The notes: generated by a model from the letters alone, not told the origin. Positions 1 through 9,337 are shown, numbered from the stretch's first letter. The stretch is DNA of 64,000 nt from Streptomyces bluensis (GCF_014650715.1 NZ_BMVM01000003.1:124001-188000), one strand, 5' to 3'. Numbers and translations: made by a program.

Positions 1-1
1 G

Positions 2-217
2 CCTGAGCGGTCGCCGGACCGCTGGTCCGGGAGGCCCGCGGCCGACGCCTCATGCCTGTCTCCGGCCGGCGCGCCGGTCATGCCGTTGCTCGGGGCGGCG
101 GACACGCGTCGGGGTCCGCGGGCGGGCAGGCGGCCGCCCGCGCCACCGGCCGCGTCCCCAGTGGCCCCACCGGTCACGCTGCTCGTGCCCGCGCTTCTGC
201 TGGGGGTTGTGCTGTGA
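2..217 (+). CDS. C-terminal end of an unidentified protein, cut by the window edge
   Basis: A frame open from the left edge runs 71 codons to a TGA at 215-217. The last residues (PPVTLLVPALLLGVVL) are hydrophobic and look like a final transmembrane helix after a Pro/Arg-rich linker. I do not recognise the family. The amino-acid mix is also what GC-rich non-coding DNA can give by chance, so this is only a candidate 3' fragment. Confidence 0.2.
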   Translation, partial: PERSPDRWSGRPAADASCLSPAGAPVMPLLGAADTRRGPRAGRRPPAPPAASPVAPPVTLLVPALLLGVVL

Positions 218-654
218 GTGGTGCCGTGTGTGGTGCCGTGTGTGGTGCCGTCGGCAGTACGGGCCGTCGCGCGGCCCGTTGTGCGGCGTACGGCCGCGCG
301 TGGCGTGCCGCCCGCAGCGGAACGGCTCGCGGCCTCAGCCCTCGCGCCGTCCGACGGGTCCTCCGACTCCGTCGCCTTCGCTGGTATCTCGCTCACGCGA
401 ACCGTCCCCTCCAGCTCACCGCGTCCGGCTTCGGTCACCGGGGGCGGCTGCCCGCAGTATCCAGCACTACGGCGCCGCACGACACGGTGTTCACGATCAC
501 AGCACGGTCCCGATGGCTTTCGGACCGGCCCGGCCATACTCCCAGTCTTCTAACCATGCGGCGCCGCCTCGAACCAAGGAGTCCGGGCGGCACCGCTGGT
601 TTGAACCGCTCTACGACCGTGCGCCCCGGGGAGCCTCCCCTTGCGGAACGTGCG
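218..654. other. Intergenic stretch, no gene recognised
   Basis: Frames open here on both strands but none resembles a known family. The start of the stretch carries a short direct repeat: the 13-base unit GTGTGTGGTGCC and its neighbours recur around 221-252. No clear terminator was found for the small gene ending at 655. Confidence 0.4.
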
Positions 655-1062
655 TCAGCAGGGCACGGCCAGCTCGAACCATACGGTTTTCCCGGCCGCT
701 CCGGGCCGGGTGCCCCAGGCCCGGGAGGACGAGGCCACGAGCTGGAGACCCCGGCCGCCCTCGTCGTCGGGGTGTGGTGCGAGCGCGCGGGGCGGGTCCG
801 GAAGGGAGTCGGAGACTTCGACGAGCAGGGCACCCAAGGGGGCGGTGGGGCGGACGAGGCGTACACCGATGGGTCCGGTGGCGTGTCGCAGCGCGTTGGT
901 CACCAGCTCGCTCACCAGCAGGGCGGTCACATCGGCGAGGGAATCGAGGCCCCAGCCACGCAGCCGGTCCCTGACGGCGGCGCGGGCGGCCCGCACGGCA
1001 CCGGGCTCGGCGGGGAAGGTCCACTCGGCGCAGTCGCCTTCGGTGTCGATCACGCCGATCAC
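655..1062 (-). CDS. RsbW-like ATP-binding protein (GHKL/HATPase_c)
   Basis: A 135-residue single-domain ATPase of the anti-sigma-factor serine kinase type that is heavily expanded in streptomycetes. The N box is visible as SELVTNALRHA (about residues 50-60) and the G box as DEGGRGLQLV (about 99-108). The ending KTVWFEL is typical of the family. Such proteins bind or phosphorylate anti-anti-sigma partners in partner-switching cascades. No cognate sigma factor, STAS protein or phosphatase lies beside it, so its partner is unknown. It reads toward the left edge and stands alone. Confidence 0.85.
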   Translation of the reverse strand: MIGVIDTEGDCAEWTFPAEPGAVRAARAAVRDRLRGWGLDSLADVTALLVSELVTNALRHATGPIGVRLVRPTAPLGALLVEVSDSLPDPPRALAPHPDDEGGRGLQLVASSSRAWGTRPGAAGKTVWFELAVPC

Positions 1063-1375
1063 TTCCCGGGCCAGAAGCGGAGGGTGTCCGGTTTCTTGGG
1101 GTTAATGGGCCCATACCCGATATCGGTTACCCCTACCGCGCACAGGGGCGCACTGTGGCACGAACAGCGTAGGAGGCGCACACGCCATGAGCCTCATGCA
1201 TCCCGCAACTCCCTGGAGCACATGCCCCGCCGGGGACAGAGGGACATACAGAGGGACAGGAGAGGGACATTCGGAGGGGGGTCTCGGGGCACAGCCCTCC
1301 GGGTTGGGGCGGTCTCTCGTGCGCGGAGCGTGTTGCCGGCGCACTCCGGAGGGTGCCGACGCACTCCGGATGTCG
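1063..1375. other. Intergenic region with two families of short direct repeats
   Basis: This holds the upstream region of the minus-strand ATPase and the 3' flank of the NUDIX gene. It contains three AGAGGGACA copies and a 20-bp-phased GCACTCCGGA array, listed separately. A possible 80-codon minus-strand frame (1102-1344) has no recognisable features and I do not treat it as a gene. Confidence 0.5.
1237..1270. repeat. Three direct copies of AGAGGGACA
   Basis: The 9-mer AGAGGGACA begins at 1238, 1250 and 1261, with start-to-start spacings of 12 and 11 bp, close to one helical turn. A shorter GGGGACA precedes the first copy at 1232. The spacing would fit a regulator binding one face of the DNA upstream of the 655-1062 ATPase, but no regulator is identified. 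Confidence 0.6.

Positions 1376-1390
<15 letters not shown>
1341..1390. repeat. Three copies of GCACTCCGGA at exactly 20-bp period
   Basis: The 10-mer GCACTCCGGA sits at 1341-1350, 1361-1370 and 1381-1390. The last copy lies inside the final codons of the NUDIX gene (stop complement at 1376-1378), so the array looks like a short duplication of that gene's 3' end that has spread downstream. Each copy contains the palindrome TCCGGA. Confidence 0.7.
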
Positions 1391-1792
<402 letters not shown>

Positions 1793-1837
1793 GCGCGGGA
1801 GCCTACGGGAGTGGGCCGGGACGCCGGACGGAGCCGG

Positions 1838-2029
1838 TCAGTTGCCCCCACTGTGGCCGTTCTGCCCGATGCGCTCGACCCAGTAGAGCTGTTTGTGTCC
1901 GCGGCTGTCGAGGCTGTCCGCGATCTTCTGCGCCTCGGCCCGGGTCGCGTACCTGCCCACGCGGTAGCGATTGCCGTTGTCGTCCTGTCGTATGACGAGC
2001 CACGGGAGAGTGATCGTGCCGTCGTTCAT
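1838..2029 (-). CDS. Small SPOR-domain protein
   Basis: A 63-residue protein starting at the ATG complement at 2027-2029. It reads LPWLVIRQDDNGNRYRVG, RYATRAEAQKIADSLDSRG and KQLYWVERIG, a compact SPOR-like fold with the typical aromatic-V-R strand and an EAQ.IADSL helix. SPOR domains bind denuded peptidoglycan at division sites in other bacteria. This one has no signal peptide or membrane segment, so the actual ligand is unclear. Small proteins of this kind are common as orphans in streptomycetes. It lies 45 bp upstream of the NUDIX gene on the same strand and could be cotranscribed. Confidence 0.75.
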   Translation of the reverse strand: MNDGTITLPWLVIRQDDNGNRYRVGRYATRAEAQKIADSLDSRGHKQLYWVERIGQNGHSGGN

Positions 2030-2400
2030 CGCGCCCCTCCACTTCCCGTTCTCGGCTCTCGCCGCGCCCCGCCCAAGGAAACCGCAATCCGCATATGCCC
2101 GAGCGTACGCCTTACCTTTACTCAGCGAATACGTAATTGCACAAAGAGGTACGCAACCAGCCATGGCGGAGGGGGAGCTTTCCGTCGAACGCGCCGTCGA
2201 CCGCCCCACGCACGCCCCATTGCGCTCCTGCGAGCAGCGATCGAGCAGGCGGGAAGCGGCCACGGGGTGCGCCGGGCGCGCTGGACGGCGCCCACACGAG
2301 AACGGCCAGATTCGAACGGCTGGGGTTTTCCGGGTAGGGGCGGCAGGGCGGGAACATGCCTGGGCCGGCCACGGCCTACGACCCGCCCCCGTACGGGCGC
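2030..2400. other. Intergenic region, no gene recognised
   Basis: This 371-bp gap lies between the SPOR gene start and the GntR gene end. Its middle (2080-2170) is locally AT-richer, as a promoter for the minus-strand SPOR gene would be. A T-loop-like GATTCGAAC at about 2308 does not sit in a foldable tRNA. I see no coding region. Confidence 0.4.
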
Positions 2401-3153
2401 CTACCTCACCGGCAAGTGATAAGCCACCCGGTAGCGATCCGCCGGCACCACCACATCCGCCGTTTCGACCGGTCGCCCGGACGCGAAGTACGTGCGCTGG
2501 ATGACGAGGACGACATGCCCGGGCACACCACCGAGGGTGAGGAGTTCCTCGGCGAGGCCGGGCCGCGCACCGACCTCCTCCGTGACGTTGTCGACGATCA
2601 CATCGATGGCCGCCATGCGCTCGACCACGCCCATCCCGCCGAGCGGCCCTTCCTCGGGCAGCATCACGGGCGTACGGCCGGTCACGGCCAGCGGCTCCCA
2701 CGACGTGGAGAGCATCATCGGCTCCCCGGCGTCCCGGAACACGTACTTCGTGCACATCACACGGTCCCCGGGCTGAATGGCCAGCCGCTCGGCCACGGCA
2801 CCACTCGCCTCGGCCTGCTCGCTCTTCGACTCCCACGTCCCCCGCGCGGCGGCATCGGCCTGCTCCTGCCGGAAGGGCGTGGCCCCGCTGGAGGGCCGGA
2901 ACCCGGAACGCGCGACCCGCCGGGGCACGGGCAGCTCCCGCACATACGTCCCCGACCCGGAGCGGCCCTCGACGAGCCCCTCGGCCATCAGGACCTTGCG
3001 GGCCTCCAGCGCCACCGTGTCCGAAACGCCGTACTCCTCGCGGATGCGGGCCTGCGAGGGGAGTCGGGTGTGGGGCGGAAGCGAACCGTCGGCGATCTTC
3101 TTGCGGAGATCACCTGCGACGCGCAAGTACGCCGGCTGCTCACCGAAAGTCAC
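2401..3153 (-). CDS. GntR-family transcription regulator, HutC subfamily (wHTH plus UTRA)
   Basis: A 250-residue regulator. Residues about 8-75 form the GntR winged helix-turn-helix, seen as LRKKIADGSLPPHTRLPSQ, then YGVSDTVALEARKVLMAEGLVEGRSGSGTYV. The rest is a UTRA effector domain with the typical YVFRDAGEPMMLSTSWEP and the closing RTYFASGRPVETADVVVPADRY. HutC members bind a small metabolite and release DNA. The ligand here is unknown and no metabolic operon is adjacent. It is not close enough to DasR to be called that protein. The start is preceded by an AT-richer region near 3170-3200 that probably holds its promoter. Confidence 0.9.
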   Translation of the reverse strand: MTFGEQPAYLRVAGDLRKKIADGSLPPHTRLPSQARIREEYGVSDTVALEARKVLMAEGLVEGRSGSGTYVRELPVPRRVARSGFRPSSGATPFRQEQADAAARGTWESKSEQAEASGAVAERLAIQPGDRVMCTKYVFRDAGEPMMLSTSWEPLAVTGRTPVMLPEEGPLGGMGVVERMAAIDVIVDNVTEEVGARPGLAEELLTLGGVPGHVVLVIQRTYFASGRPVETADVVVPADRYRVAYHLPVR

Positions 3154-3300
3154 TGGCCGCTCCCATCAGGTTGTACAGACAGCTACAGCGTAGCAACCCT
3201 GGGTTCAGCCATGCAAGCAAAGGCCTGAGAATCACTCGATGTGATGACAAGGCTCATGGGAAGGCTTTACGCAGGCATTTTCTCCCCAGCACGCCCGCCT

Positions 3301-4551
3301 TCACACCTCCTTGGCGCTCTCGCTCCCTCCGCCTGTGCCCCCGCCGCCCTCCTCACCGTACGAAGGCGGGGTCACCGCCAGACCCAGAGCCTTGCGGGCT
3401 GTAACCGCCGTGGTGCCGTCCACGAGTTCGTAGGCCTTGTCATAGTGCTCGTAGAAGACATCGGCGTCGGCCGCCCTCGCCGCCTTCTCCCACTGCTCCC
3501 GCGCCCGTTCCAGGGCGTCCGCGTGGGCGGCGACCGGCTGCTCGGCGTCGTCGGACCATCCGTGAGCGCGCAGCTTCGTCGCCTGCTCGTCCAGCGCCCC
3601 GGCGACCCGGGTGGCCCACTCCTTGTGGCCCGGCAGATCGTCCTCGACGTACTCGCCGGCGGGCGCGGTGTCGAGGGCGTCGTTGTACAGCACCTCGGCC
3701 AGGAGGTAGGCGAGTTGGTCGCCCGTCAGCACCGAGTCGTCCTTGCGCAGCGATCCCGTCAGCCCGGTGTTCTCGTCCGTGCTCCCGAACATGCACGTCA
3801 CCTCGCGGTCGCCCGCGCTCCAACTCTGCCGGGTCGGGGTGAAGTAGTACACGTCGACGTACTCCGGGAGGGCCCAGGAGTCCATCGCGTACGCGTCGGC
3901 GAGGTCGTAGCACTTCTCGTCGGCGGTCTCGGTCAGCTCGTCGTCCCCCGGGTAATCGGCCCCCGGTATCTCGAAGTTGGCGAACACCTCCGCGTCGTGC
4001 TCACCGGCGCACGGCACCGTGTCGACGTCGTACGCGTAGCCCTCCAGGGAGCCGTTCGGCGCGTCGAAGCACTCGCCCTTCTCCACCGAGAAGGTGGTGC
4101 CGTTCTCGCGGGCGGCCTCCTCGAAGCCCTCCCAGAAGGCGCGCGCGCCGCCCGTGGCGAGAAAGACGGTCATCAGCAGGGCACCGATCGACGAGAGGAC
4201 GATCCCCGAGACGGCCATCCCCTTGCCGCGTTCCCCCTTCTTCTTGATCTGCACCAGCCCGACGATCCCGAGTACCAGCCCGACGAGCGGCAGGAAACAG
4301 AGGATGCCGAGCACGAGCGCGGCGATCGCGAAGCCGTTGACGGGCGCGGGCCGGCTGTACGGGGAGTACCCCTGCCCCCAGGGCTGGTGGGGGTAGCCGT
4401 ACGGCTGCCCGGGACCGACCCCGTACGGCTGCCCCGGACCCGGAGGCGGCGGGTACTGCCCCGGAGGCGGCGGGGTCCGACCCTGGGGCGGCGGGTACGG
4501 GCCCTGGGGCTCCTGGGGCTGCTGCGGCCCAGGGGGCGGGGGTATCGCCAC
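3301..4551 (-). CDS. Membrane protein with DUF4190 and septum-formation-like extracytoplasmic domain
   Basis: A 416-residue protein if read from the GTG complement at 4549-4551, which has GAGAGG about 10 bases upstream. An ATG 18 codons further out is possible. A Pro/Gly/Tyr/Gln-rich N-terminus (about 1-70) precedes a DUF4190 pair of transmembrane helices (FAIAALVLGILCFLPLVGLV and GMAVSGIVLSSIGALLM). A long soluble domain follows, with three or four cysteines (GECFDA, VPCAGEHD, EKCYDL, VTCMF) as in septum-formation-related proteins of actinobacteria. The last 90 residues are helical and charged. Known relatives are not functionally defined. It is probably anchored in the membrane with the Cys-rich part outside. 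Confidence 0.75.
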   Translation of the reverse strand: MAIPPPPGPQQPQEPQGPYPPPQGRTPPPPGQYPPPPGPGQPYGVGPGQPYGYPHQPWGQGYSPYSRPAPVNGFAIAALVLGILCFLPLVGLVLGIVGLVQIKKKGERGKGMAVSGIVLSSIGALLMTVFLATGGARAFWEGFEEAARENGTTFSVEKGECFDAPNGSLEGYAYDVDTVPCAGEHDAEVFANFEIPGADYPGDDELTETADEKCYDLADAYAMDSWALPEYVDVYYFTPTRQSWSAGDREVTCMFGSTDENTGLTGSLRKDDSVLTGDQLAYLLAEVLYNDALDTAPAGEYVEDDLPGHKEWATRVAGALDEQATKLRAHGWSDDAEQPVAAHADALERAREQWEKAARAADADVFYEHYDKAYELVDGTTAVTARKALGLAVTPPSYGEEGGGGTGGGSESAKEV

Positions 4552-4679
4552 GGCTACCGTGCCTCTCGTCCGGGTTTCAGGGAACTGACGTACGACTTGG
4601 CGCATGGTAAGCGGGGGCGGACGCGGCACGGGAGTTGCCTGTCACCTGGGCGGCCTGAGGCGGTTATACCTGAGGGACG

Positions 4680-6248
4680 TCAGAACCGCAGTGCCCAGGA
4701 GTCGATCCGCCCGGCATCCCGCACCCGGTTGTCGCTCACCCGGAGCTTCCACACGCCGTTGGCCGTCTCGGAGGACGCGTTCACCGTGTAGGTGGCGTCG
4801 ATGGTGTCGGCACTGCCGCCGATGCCGTACCTCTTCAGGGTGTACGCCGTGCCGTCGGGGGCCACCAGTTGCACCCGGAGGTCGCCGACCTGCGTATGAA
4901 CGATGCGGACCGGCACGCGCAGCGACGACGGGGCCTTCCCGGAAACACCCCTCACGGTGATCGATGACTCGACCGTCGCGTTGTCGGAGATCGTGACGTC
5001 ACGGGTGTTCTCAAAGCGCGGGCCGGTCGGTGCTGACGTCCCGCCGCGGCCCACGTGGAGGAGGCGGTTGGGCGAACCCGCGCCGGGACTGGTGACGACG
5101 CCGGTGGTCGCGGAGTTGACGAGGGCCGTCTGGACGGCGGCGGGCGTGGCGGAGCGGTGGTCCGCCAGATGGAGCGCGGCGGCTCCGGCGACGTGCGGGG
5201 TCGCCATCGACGTCCCCGAGAGGGTGTTGGTCGCCGTGTCGCTGGTGCGCCAGAGCGAGGTGATGAAGGAGCCCGGGGCGAACAGGTCGAGGGCCGTGCC
5301 GTAGTTGGAGTAGCCGGCCCGGGCGTCGGAGTCGGTGGTGGCGCCGACGGTGATCGCTTCGGCGACGCGGGCGGGGGAAGTGGAGGAGGCGTTGGTCGCG
5401 TCGTTGCCGGCGGCGACCGCGTAGGTGACGCCGGAGGCGATGGAGTTGCGGACGGCCGCGTCCATCGCCGTGTCGGCGGGGCCGCCGAGGCTCATGGTGG
5501 CGACGGCCGGCTTGACGGCCTTGCCGGTCACCCAGTCGATACCCGCGACGACCTGCGCGGTCGTCCCCTCCCCTGAGTTGTTCAGGACCCGGACACCGAC
5601 GATCTTCGCCTTCTTGGCGACACCGTAGGCCGTACCGGCGACGGTTCCGGCGACGTGCGTGCCGTGACCGTGGCCGTCCTGGGCCGTGTTGTCGTTGTCG
5701 ACGGCGTCGTAGCCGTTGAAGGCACGGCCGCCGAAGTCGCGGTGCGTGATGCGGACACCGGTGTCGATGACGTAGGCGGTGACACCCGCTCCGGCGGTGT
5801 CGTCGTAGGTGTAGCTCCGGTCGAGCGGGAGCGCCGCCTGGTCGATGCGGTCCAGGCCCCAGGAAGGCGGGTCGGACTGGGTCGCGTCGATCGTGAACGT
5901 GCGGTTCTGGACGACGGAGTGAACGGCCGGGTCGGCGGCGAACCGTTTCGCCCTGGCCTCCGTGGCCCTGATCGCGTAGCCGTTGAGGGCCCGCGTGTAG
6001 GTGCGCTCGATGGTCGCGCCGTACGTCTTGGCGAGAGCCCTGCCCTGGTCGGAGCCGGCCTTGGCGAGGTCCTCCTTGAGGATCACGATGTAGCTGTCCT
6101 TGATGGCGCCCGACGCGCCCGCGTACTGGATCCGGCCTTCTGGTTCGGGGTCGGCGGCGCTCGCGGCAAGGGTCGGGACGAGAGCGAGAACGAGTGCCGC
6201 CGTGGTCGCACCGGCCAGTCTTCGCCGGGCCTGACGCATCGTTGCCAT
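4680..6248 (-). CDS. Secreted subtilisin-family (S8) protease with P-domain
   Basis: A 522-residue preproprotease. Residues 1-32 are a Sec signal peptide (two Arg-rich turns, a hydrophobic core, then ASAAD). Residues about 50-122 are an I9 inhibitor propeptide (SYIVILKED). The S8 catalytic triad is visible as Asp162 in VIDTGV, His195 in HGHGTHVAGT and Ser347 in GTSMATPH, with oxyanion Asn282 in AAGND. From about residue 410 a proprotein-convertase P-domain follows (VQLVAPDGTAYTLK, ANGVWKLRVSD), which stabilises the fold or binds substrate in related proteases. It stands alone on the minus strand and probably acts extracellularly in protein scavenging. A 137-bp spacer separates it from the divergent PLP enzyme. 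Confidence 0.95.
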   Translation of the reverse strand: MATMRQARRRLAGATTAALVLALVPTLAASAADPEPEGRIQYAGASGAIKDSYIVILKEDLAKAGSDQGRALAKTYGATIERTYTRALNGYAIRATEARAKRFAADPAVHSVVQNRTFTIDATQSDPPSWGLDRIDQAALPLDRSYTYDDTAGAGVTAYVIDTGVRITHRDFGGRAFNGYDAVDNDNTAQDGHGHGTHVAGTVAGTAYGVAKKAKIVGVRVLNNSGEGTTAQVVAGIDWVTGKAVKPAVATMSLGGPADTAMDAAVRNSIASGVTYAVAAGNDATNASSTSPARVAEAITVGATTDSDARAGYSNYGTALDLFAPGSFITSLWRTSDTATNTLSGTSMATPHVAGAAALHLADHRSATPAAVQTALVNSATTGVVTSPGAGSPNRLLHVGRGGTSAPTGPRFENTRDVTISDNATVESSITVRGVSGKAPSSLRVPVRIVHTQVGDLRVQLVAPDGTAYTLKRYGIGGSADTIDATYTVNASSETANGVWKLRVSDNRVRDAGRIDSWALRF

Positions 6249-6385
6249 CTGGGGGGCCTTCCTCGGGTGGGACGGGAATGAACGGCCACTTTTGCATAAA
6301 TGTGGTCATATCGTGCGCACCCGATGCGCCTGCCATCCCCCACTTATGACGCCTCGTCACTCAACGGCACAACTACGCTGCGGAC

Positions 6386-7492
6386 ATGACACCTCTGCCG
6401 GACTGTTACTGCCCTTCCGACGGCACGCGCGTCCGCGCGGGCTCGCTCGACTGGTGCTGCCCGTCCTGCCGCGGCCCGCTGGACCTGGACTTCGCTCCCA
6501 CGCCCGCGCCGCTCACGTCGCTGGTCGGGCGAGTGAACTCGCTATGGCGGTACGCGGAGTGCCTGCCCCTGTCGGCGCCCTCGGTGTCCCTGGGTGAGGG
6601 CCGCACCCCGCTCGTGGAGTTGGGGGAGGGCGTCTCGGCCAAGCTGGACTTCCTGATGCCGACACTCTCCTTCAAGGACCGGGGCGCGGTACTGCTGGCC
6701 GAGCTGGCGCTGCGGCTGCGGCCCCGCCAGGTGCTCGCCGACAGCAGCGGCAACGCGGGTACGGCGATCGCGGCGTACTGCGCACGGGCCGCGCTGCCCT
6801 GCACGGTGTACGTCCCCGCCGGTACGTCGGCCAAGAAGCTGGAGCAGATCAGGGCGCACGGCGCGCGACTGCACGTGGTGGACGGGGACCGCGAGGCGAC
6901 GGCGCGGGCGGCCCGGGAAGCGGCGGACGAGGAGGGCGTCTTCTACGCGTCGCACGTCTTCAACCCCTATTTCCTGCACGGCACGAAGACGTACGTCCAC
7001 GAACTGTGGGAGGACCTAGGCGGCCGCCTCCCCGACGTGATCGTGGTCCCCGTCGGCAACGGCACGCTGCTGCTCGGCGCCTGGCTCGCGGTGGCGGAGT
7101 TGCACACAGCGGGGCTGATCAGGCAGCGGCCCGCCCTGTACGCCGTTCAGTCGGCCGCGGTCGCCCCGCTGGCGCACGCCTGGACCGAGGGCGCCGACGA
7201 CCTGGTCGGCCGGACCCCGATGGCCCCCACCCTCGCCGAGGGCATCGCCATCCCGCACCCGCCGCGGGCCCGGCAGATCCTGCGGGCGGTCAAGGAGTCA
7301 GGGGGTGGATTCCTGACGGTGACGGAGGACCAGATCCGGTACGCGCAACGGGACCTGGCGTCGCGGGGACTCTACGTCGAGTCCACGGGGGTGGCCTGCT
7401 GGGCCGCCGTACGGGAGGGCGCACTCGGGGACCGTACGGCCGTGGTGCCGTTGTGCGGTGCGGGGGTGAAGTCGGGGTTGGCGGACGGCTGA
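6386..7492 (+). CDS. PLP-dependent threonine-synthase-like enzyme with N-terminal zinc ribbon
   Basis: A 368-residue fold-type II PLP enzyme. The Schiff-base lysine is Lys97 in SFKDRG. The phosphate-binding loop is SSGNAGTAIAAY, and NGTLLLGAW and a late CGAGVKSG complete the pocket. Residues 7-28 carry CYCP and CCPSC, a zinc-ribbon-like N-terminus also seen in some threonine synthases. Threonine synthase converts O-phosphohomoserine to threonine, but this protein is short, lies outside any thr cluster and could act on another beta/gamma-substituted amino acid. It is divergent from the subtilisin gene and convergent with the SDR gene. Confidence 0.85.
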   Translation: MTPLPDCYCPSDGTRVRAGSLDWCCPSCRGPLDLDFAPTPAPLTSLVGRVNSLWRYAECLPLSAPSVSLGEGRTPLVELGEGVSAKLDFLMPTLSFKDRGAVLLAELALRLRPRQVLADSSGNAGTAIAAYCARAALPCTVYVPAGTSAKKLEQIRAHGARLHVVDGDREATARAAREAADEEGVFYASHVFNPYFLHGTKTYVHELWEDLGGRLPDVIVVPVGNGTLLLGAWLAVAELHTAGLIRQRPALYAVQSAAVAPLAHAWTEGADDLVGRTPMAPTLAEGIAIPHPPRARQILRAVKESGGGFLTVTEDQIRYAQRDLASRGLYVESTGVACWAAVREGALGDRTAVVPLCGAGVKSGLADG

Positions 7493-7597
7493 TCTCCCGC
7501 GCCTCGGCGACGCCATGACCGTGGGGGTGACCGGCTCCGACTCCGGCGGTCGGTCCCGATCCCGGCGATCGGCCCGGATCCCGGCCGCCCCCAGGGC

Positions 7598-8428
7598 TCA
7601 GTCGTCGAGGGCCGTCGCCCTGGCGCGCTGTTCCCAGGGGGCGATGTCCTCGCGTACCTGGTCGAGGTGGCCGAGGACCGCGCTCACACCGTCGCCCCCG
7701 AGCGGCAGCCTGAGCGGGGTCCGCTCGTCCTCCAGCGCGGCCAGGATGAGGGCCGCCGCCTTCGCCGGGTCCCCCGGCTGGGTGCCGTCGCCTCCGGCGA
7801 CGAACCCCCGCGTCTCCCCCACCTTGTCGTACACACCGCTGTCCGCGCTCACCCCCGCCCGAGCGGTGTCGAACAGGGCGGTGCGGAAGGCACCCGGCTC
7901 GACGATCAGCACCTTGATGCCGAAGTCGCGCACCTCGTCCGCCAGCGCCTCCGACATGCCCTCCAGGGCGAACTTCGTTCCGCTGTACGCGGAGAAGCCC
8001 GCGAAGGACATCTGCCCGCCCATGCTGCTCATCTGCACGATCGCGCCCGAGCGCCGTTGCCGCATATACGGCAGCACGGCCCGCACCAGGGCGGCGGGGC
8101 CGAGGACGTGCAGGTCGAAGAGCGCGCGGAGCTCGGCATCGGTGGTCTCCTCGAAGGCACCCACGTGCGTGCGTCCCGCGTTGTTGACCAGGACGTCGAT
8201 CCGCCCGTGCCGGGCCACGACGTCCCGTACGGCCGCCTCGGCCGCCGCCGTGTCGGTGACGTCCAGGGGCAGCGCCTCCATCCGGTCCGGGTGGGCGGCC
8301 ACCAGGCCCGCCAGCGCGTCGGTGCGCCGCGCCGCGCCCACGACCACGTCACCGGCGGCGAGCGCCGCCTCACTGATCGCCCACCCGAACCCACTGCTCG
8401 CCCCCGTCACCAGCCACACCCTGTTCAC
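7598..8428 (-). CDS. Short-chain dehydrogenase/reductase
   Basis: A 276-residue classical SDR. The NAD(P) motif is TGASSGFG (8-15), then NNAG (82-85), catalytic Ser135 (VQMSSMGG) and Tyr148/Lys152 (YSGTK). The Arg pair GAARRTDAL after the second strand suggests NADP(H) preference. The C-terminal LILAALEDERTPLRLPLG matches the oxidoreductase group often annotated as 3-oxoacyl-ACP-reductase-like. The substrate is unknown. The start ATG (complement 8426-8428) lies about 45 bp from the inverted repeat TACCC-AAA-GGGTA, which may be its operator. It lies downstream of the tetR gene on the same strand but is separated from it by 267 bp. Confidence 0.9.
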   Translation of the reverse strand: MNRVWLVTGASSGFGWAISEAALAAGDVVVGAARRTDALAGLVAAHPDRMEALPLDVTDTAAAEAAVRDVVARHGRIDVLVNNAGRTHVGAFEETTDAELRALFDLHVLGPAALVRAVLPYMRQRRSGAIVQMSSMGGQMSFAGFSAYSGTKFALEGMSEALADEVRDFGIKVLIVEPGAFRTALFDTARAGVSADSGVYDKVGETRGFVAGGDGTQPGDPAKAAALILAALEDERTPLRLPLGGDGVSAVLGHLDQVREDIAPWEQRARATALDD

Positions 8429-8471
8429 GACCGCTCCTCGTCCGTCGGCTCCGGCCAGCGCCGAAAAAATT

Positions 8472-8484
8472 TACCCAAAGGGTA
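8472..8484. promoter_or_regulatory. Perfect inverted repeat before the SDR gene, possible TetR operator
   Basis: TACCC-AAA-GGGTA lies about 44 bp upstream of the SDR start, in locally AT-rich DNA that contains TTGACT at 8485 and a TATATG-like hexamer on the minus strand. TetR-type regulators bind short dyads like this, and one is encoded just beyond. The assignment is inferred from position and symmetry only. Confidence 0.35.
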
Positions 8485-8695
8485 TTGACTCCGGACATAT
8501 ACCGTGGAGAGTGGTTACTAGACCACAACACCGGAAGAGTCACAAAGCCGATAAGGACGTCTAGTCGGTGGAGTGACTTGGACAGGATGTGGTTTAGGCC
8601 CCCGGCAAGCCGGCGCGATACCGAGGCAACAGTGACGACTGGAGCCTCAGGACACGTGCAGCACTACCGGGGACTGTTTTTTGCCCTCGGAGCCT

Positions 8696-9337
8696 TCAGG
8701 CACCTCCCGCCGGGACAGGGTCTTCGAGCAGGTTCACAGCTTGGCGGGCCAGCAGGCGCTCCGCGTCCTCATAGCTCCAGCCGCAGTCGACGACCAGCGA
8801 TCGCCATGCCGACAGCCCGAAGCAGAGCCACAGACGGTCCGCTGTGCCGTCCACGTCGAGATGCGGAGCCACCACACCGGTGGCGACCAGGTGCTGCGCG
8901 ACTTCGCGAAGCGCTTGGCGGTACTGCGTGACGACGTAGTCCCATACCTCCCGCGCTTTGTCATCGCTCGCCATACAGGCGTAGAGCAGGTCGATGGACG
9001 AAGCGAAGCGTTCGGTGTTGCCGCGGGTTCCGTGTGCCAGGCATGCGACCGCGGAGGCGAGGTCCTCACATCGGACCACCTCGTCATAGAGCCCGGTGGT
9101 CCGCGAGTCCGCCACATCCGCGGCCAGGAGAGCATGCAGGAGCTCCGTCTTGGTGCCCACGCTCGCATAGAGCGTCTTGGTCGCGACGCCGGCCGAGCGA
9201 GCGACGTGCCCCATCGTCACCTGCGCATAGCCATGCGTGACGAAAAGATCGCGGGCGGCCTCCAAGATGTCCTGCCGAGTCCGGGCCGCGCCCTGCTCGC
9301 GCCGCGCTGACCGATACCTCCGAGTCCGTTCTGGCAT
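8696..9337 (-). CDS. TetR-family transcription regulator
   Basis: A 213-residue regulator. Residues about 18-65 are the TetR HTH (RQDILEAARDLFVTHGYAQVTMGHVARSAGVATKTLYASVG, quoted here only by its position and the key AGVATKTLYASVG). The C-terminal ligand domain is helical with several cysteines (CEDL, VACLAH, YACMAS, LWLCFG) that could make it redox or metal sensitive. It is divergent from the hemerythrin/PNPOx operon with 132 bp between starts, so control of that operon and of itself is the simplest reading. The SDR gene downstream is a second candidate target. Confidence 0.9.
   Translation of the reverse strand: MPERTRRYRSARREQGAARTRQDILEAARDLFVTHGYAQVTMGHVARSAGVATKTLYASVGTKTELLHALLAADVADSRTTGLYDEVVRCEDLASAVACLAHGTRGNTERFASSIDLLYACMASDDKAREVWDYVVTQYRQALREVAQHLVATGVVAPHLDVDGTADRLWLCFGLSAWRSLVVDCGWSYEDAERLLARQAVNLLEDPVPAGGA

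Noticed and set aside
2300..2330. A GATTCGAAC T-loop-like string that suggested a minus-strand tRNA
   Set aside because: The bases on either side do not make a T-stem and no acceptor, D or anticodon arm could be placed. No CCA or discriminator pattern was found.
2401..3153. Calling the HutC-type regulator DasR because a dre-like site is present at 57.7 kb
   Set aside because: The two lie 55 kb apart and DasR is one of many HutC proteins in streptomycetes; no DasR-specific residues were seen.
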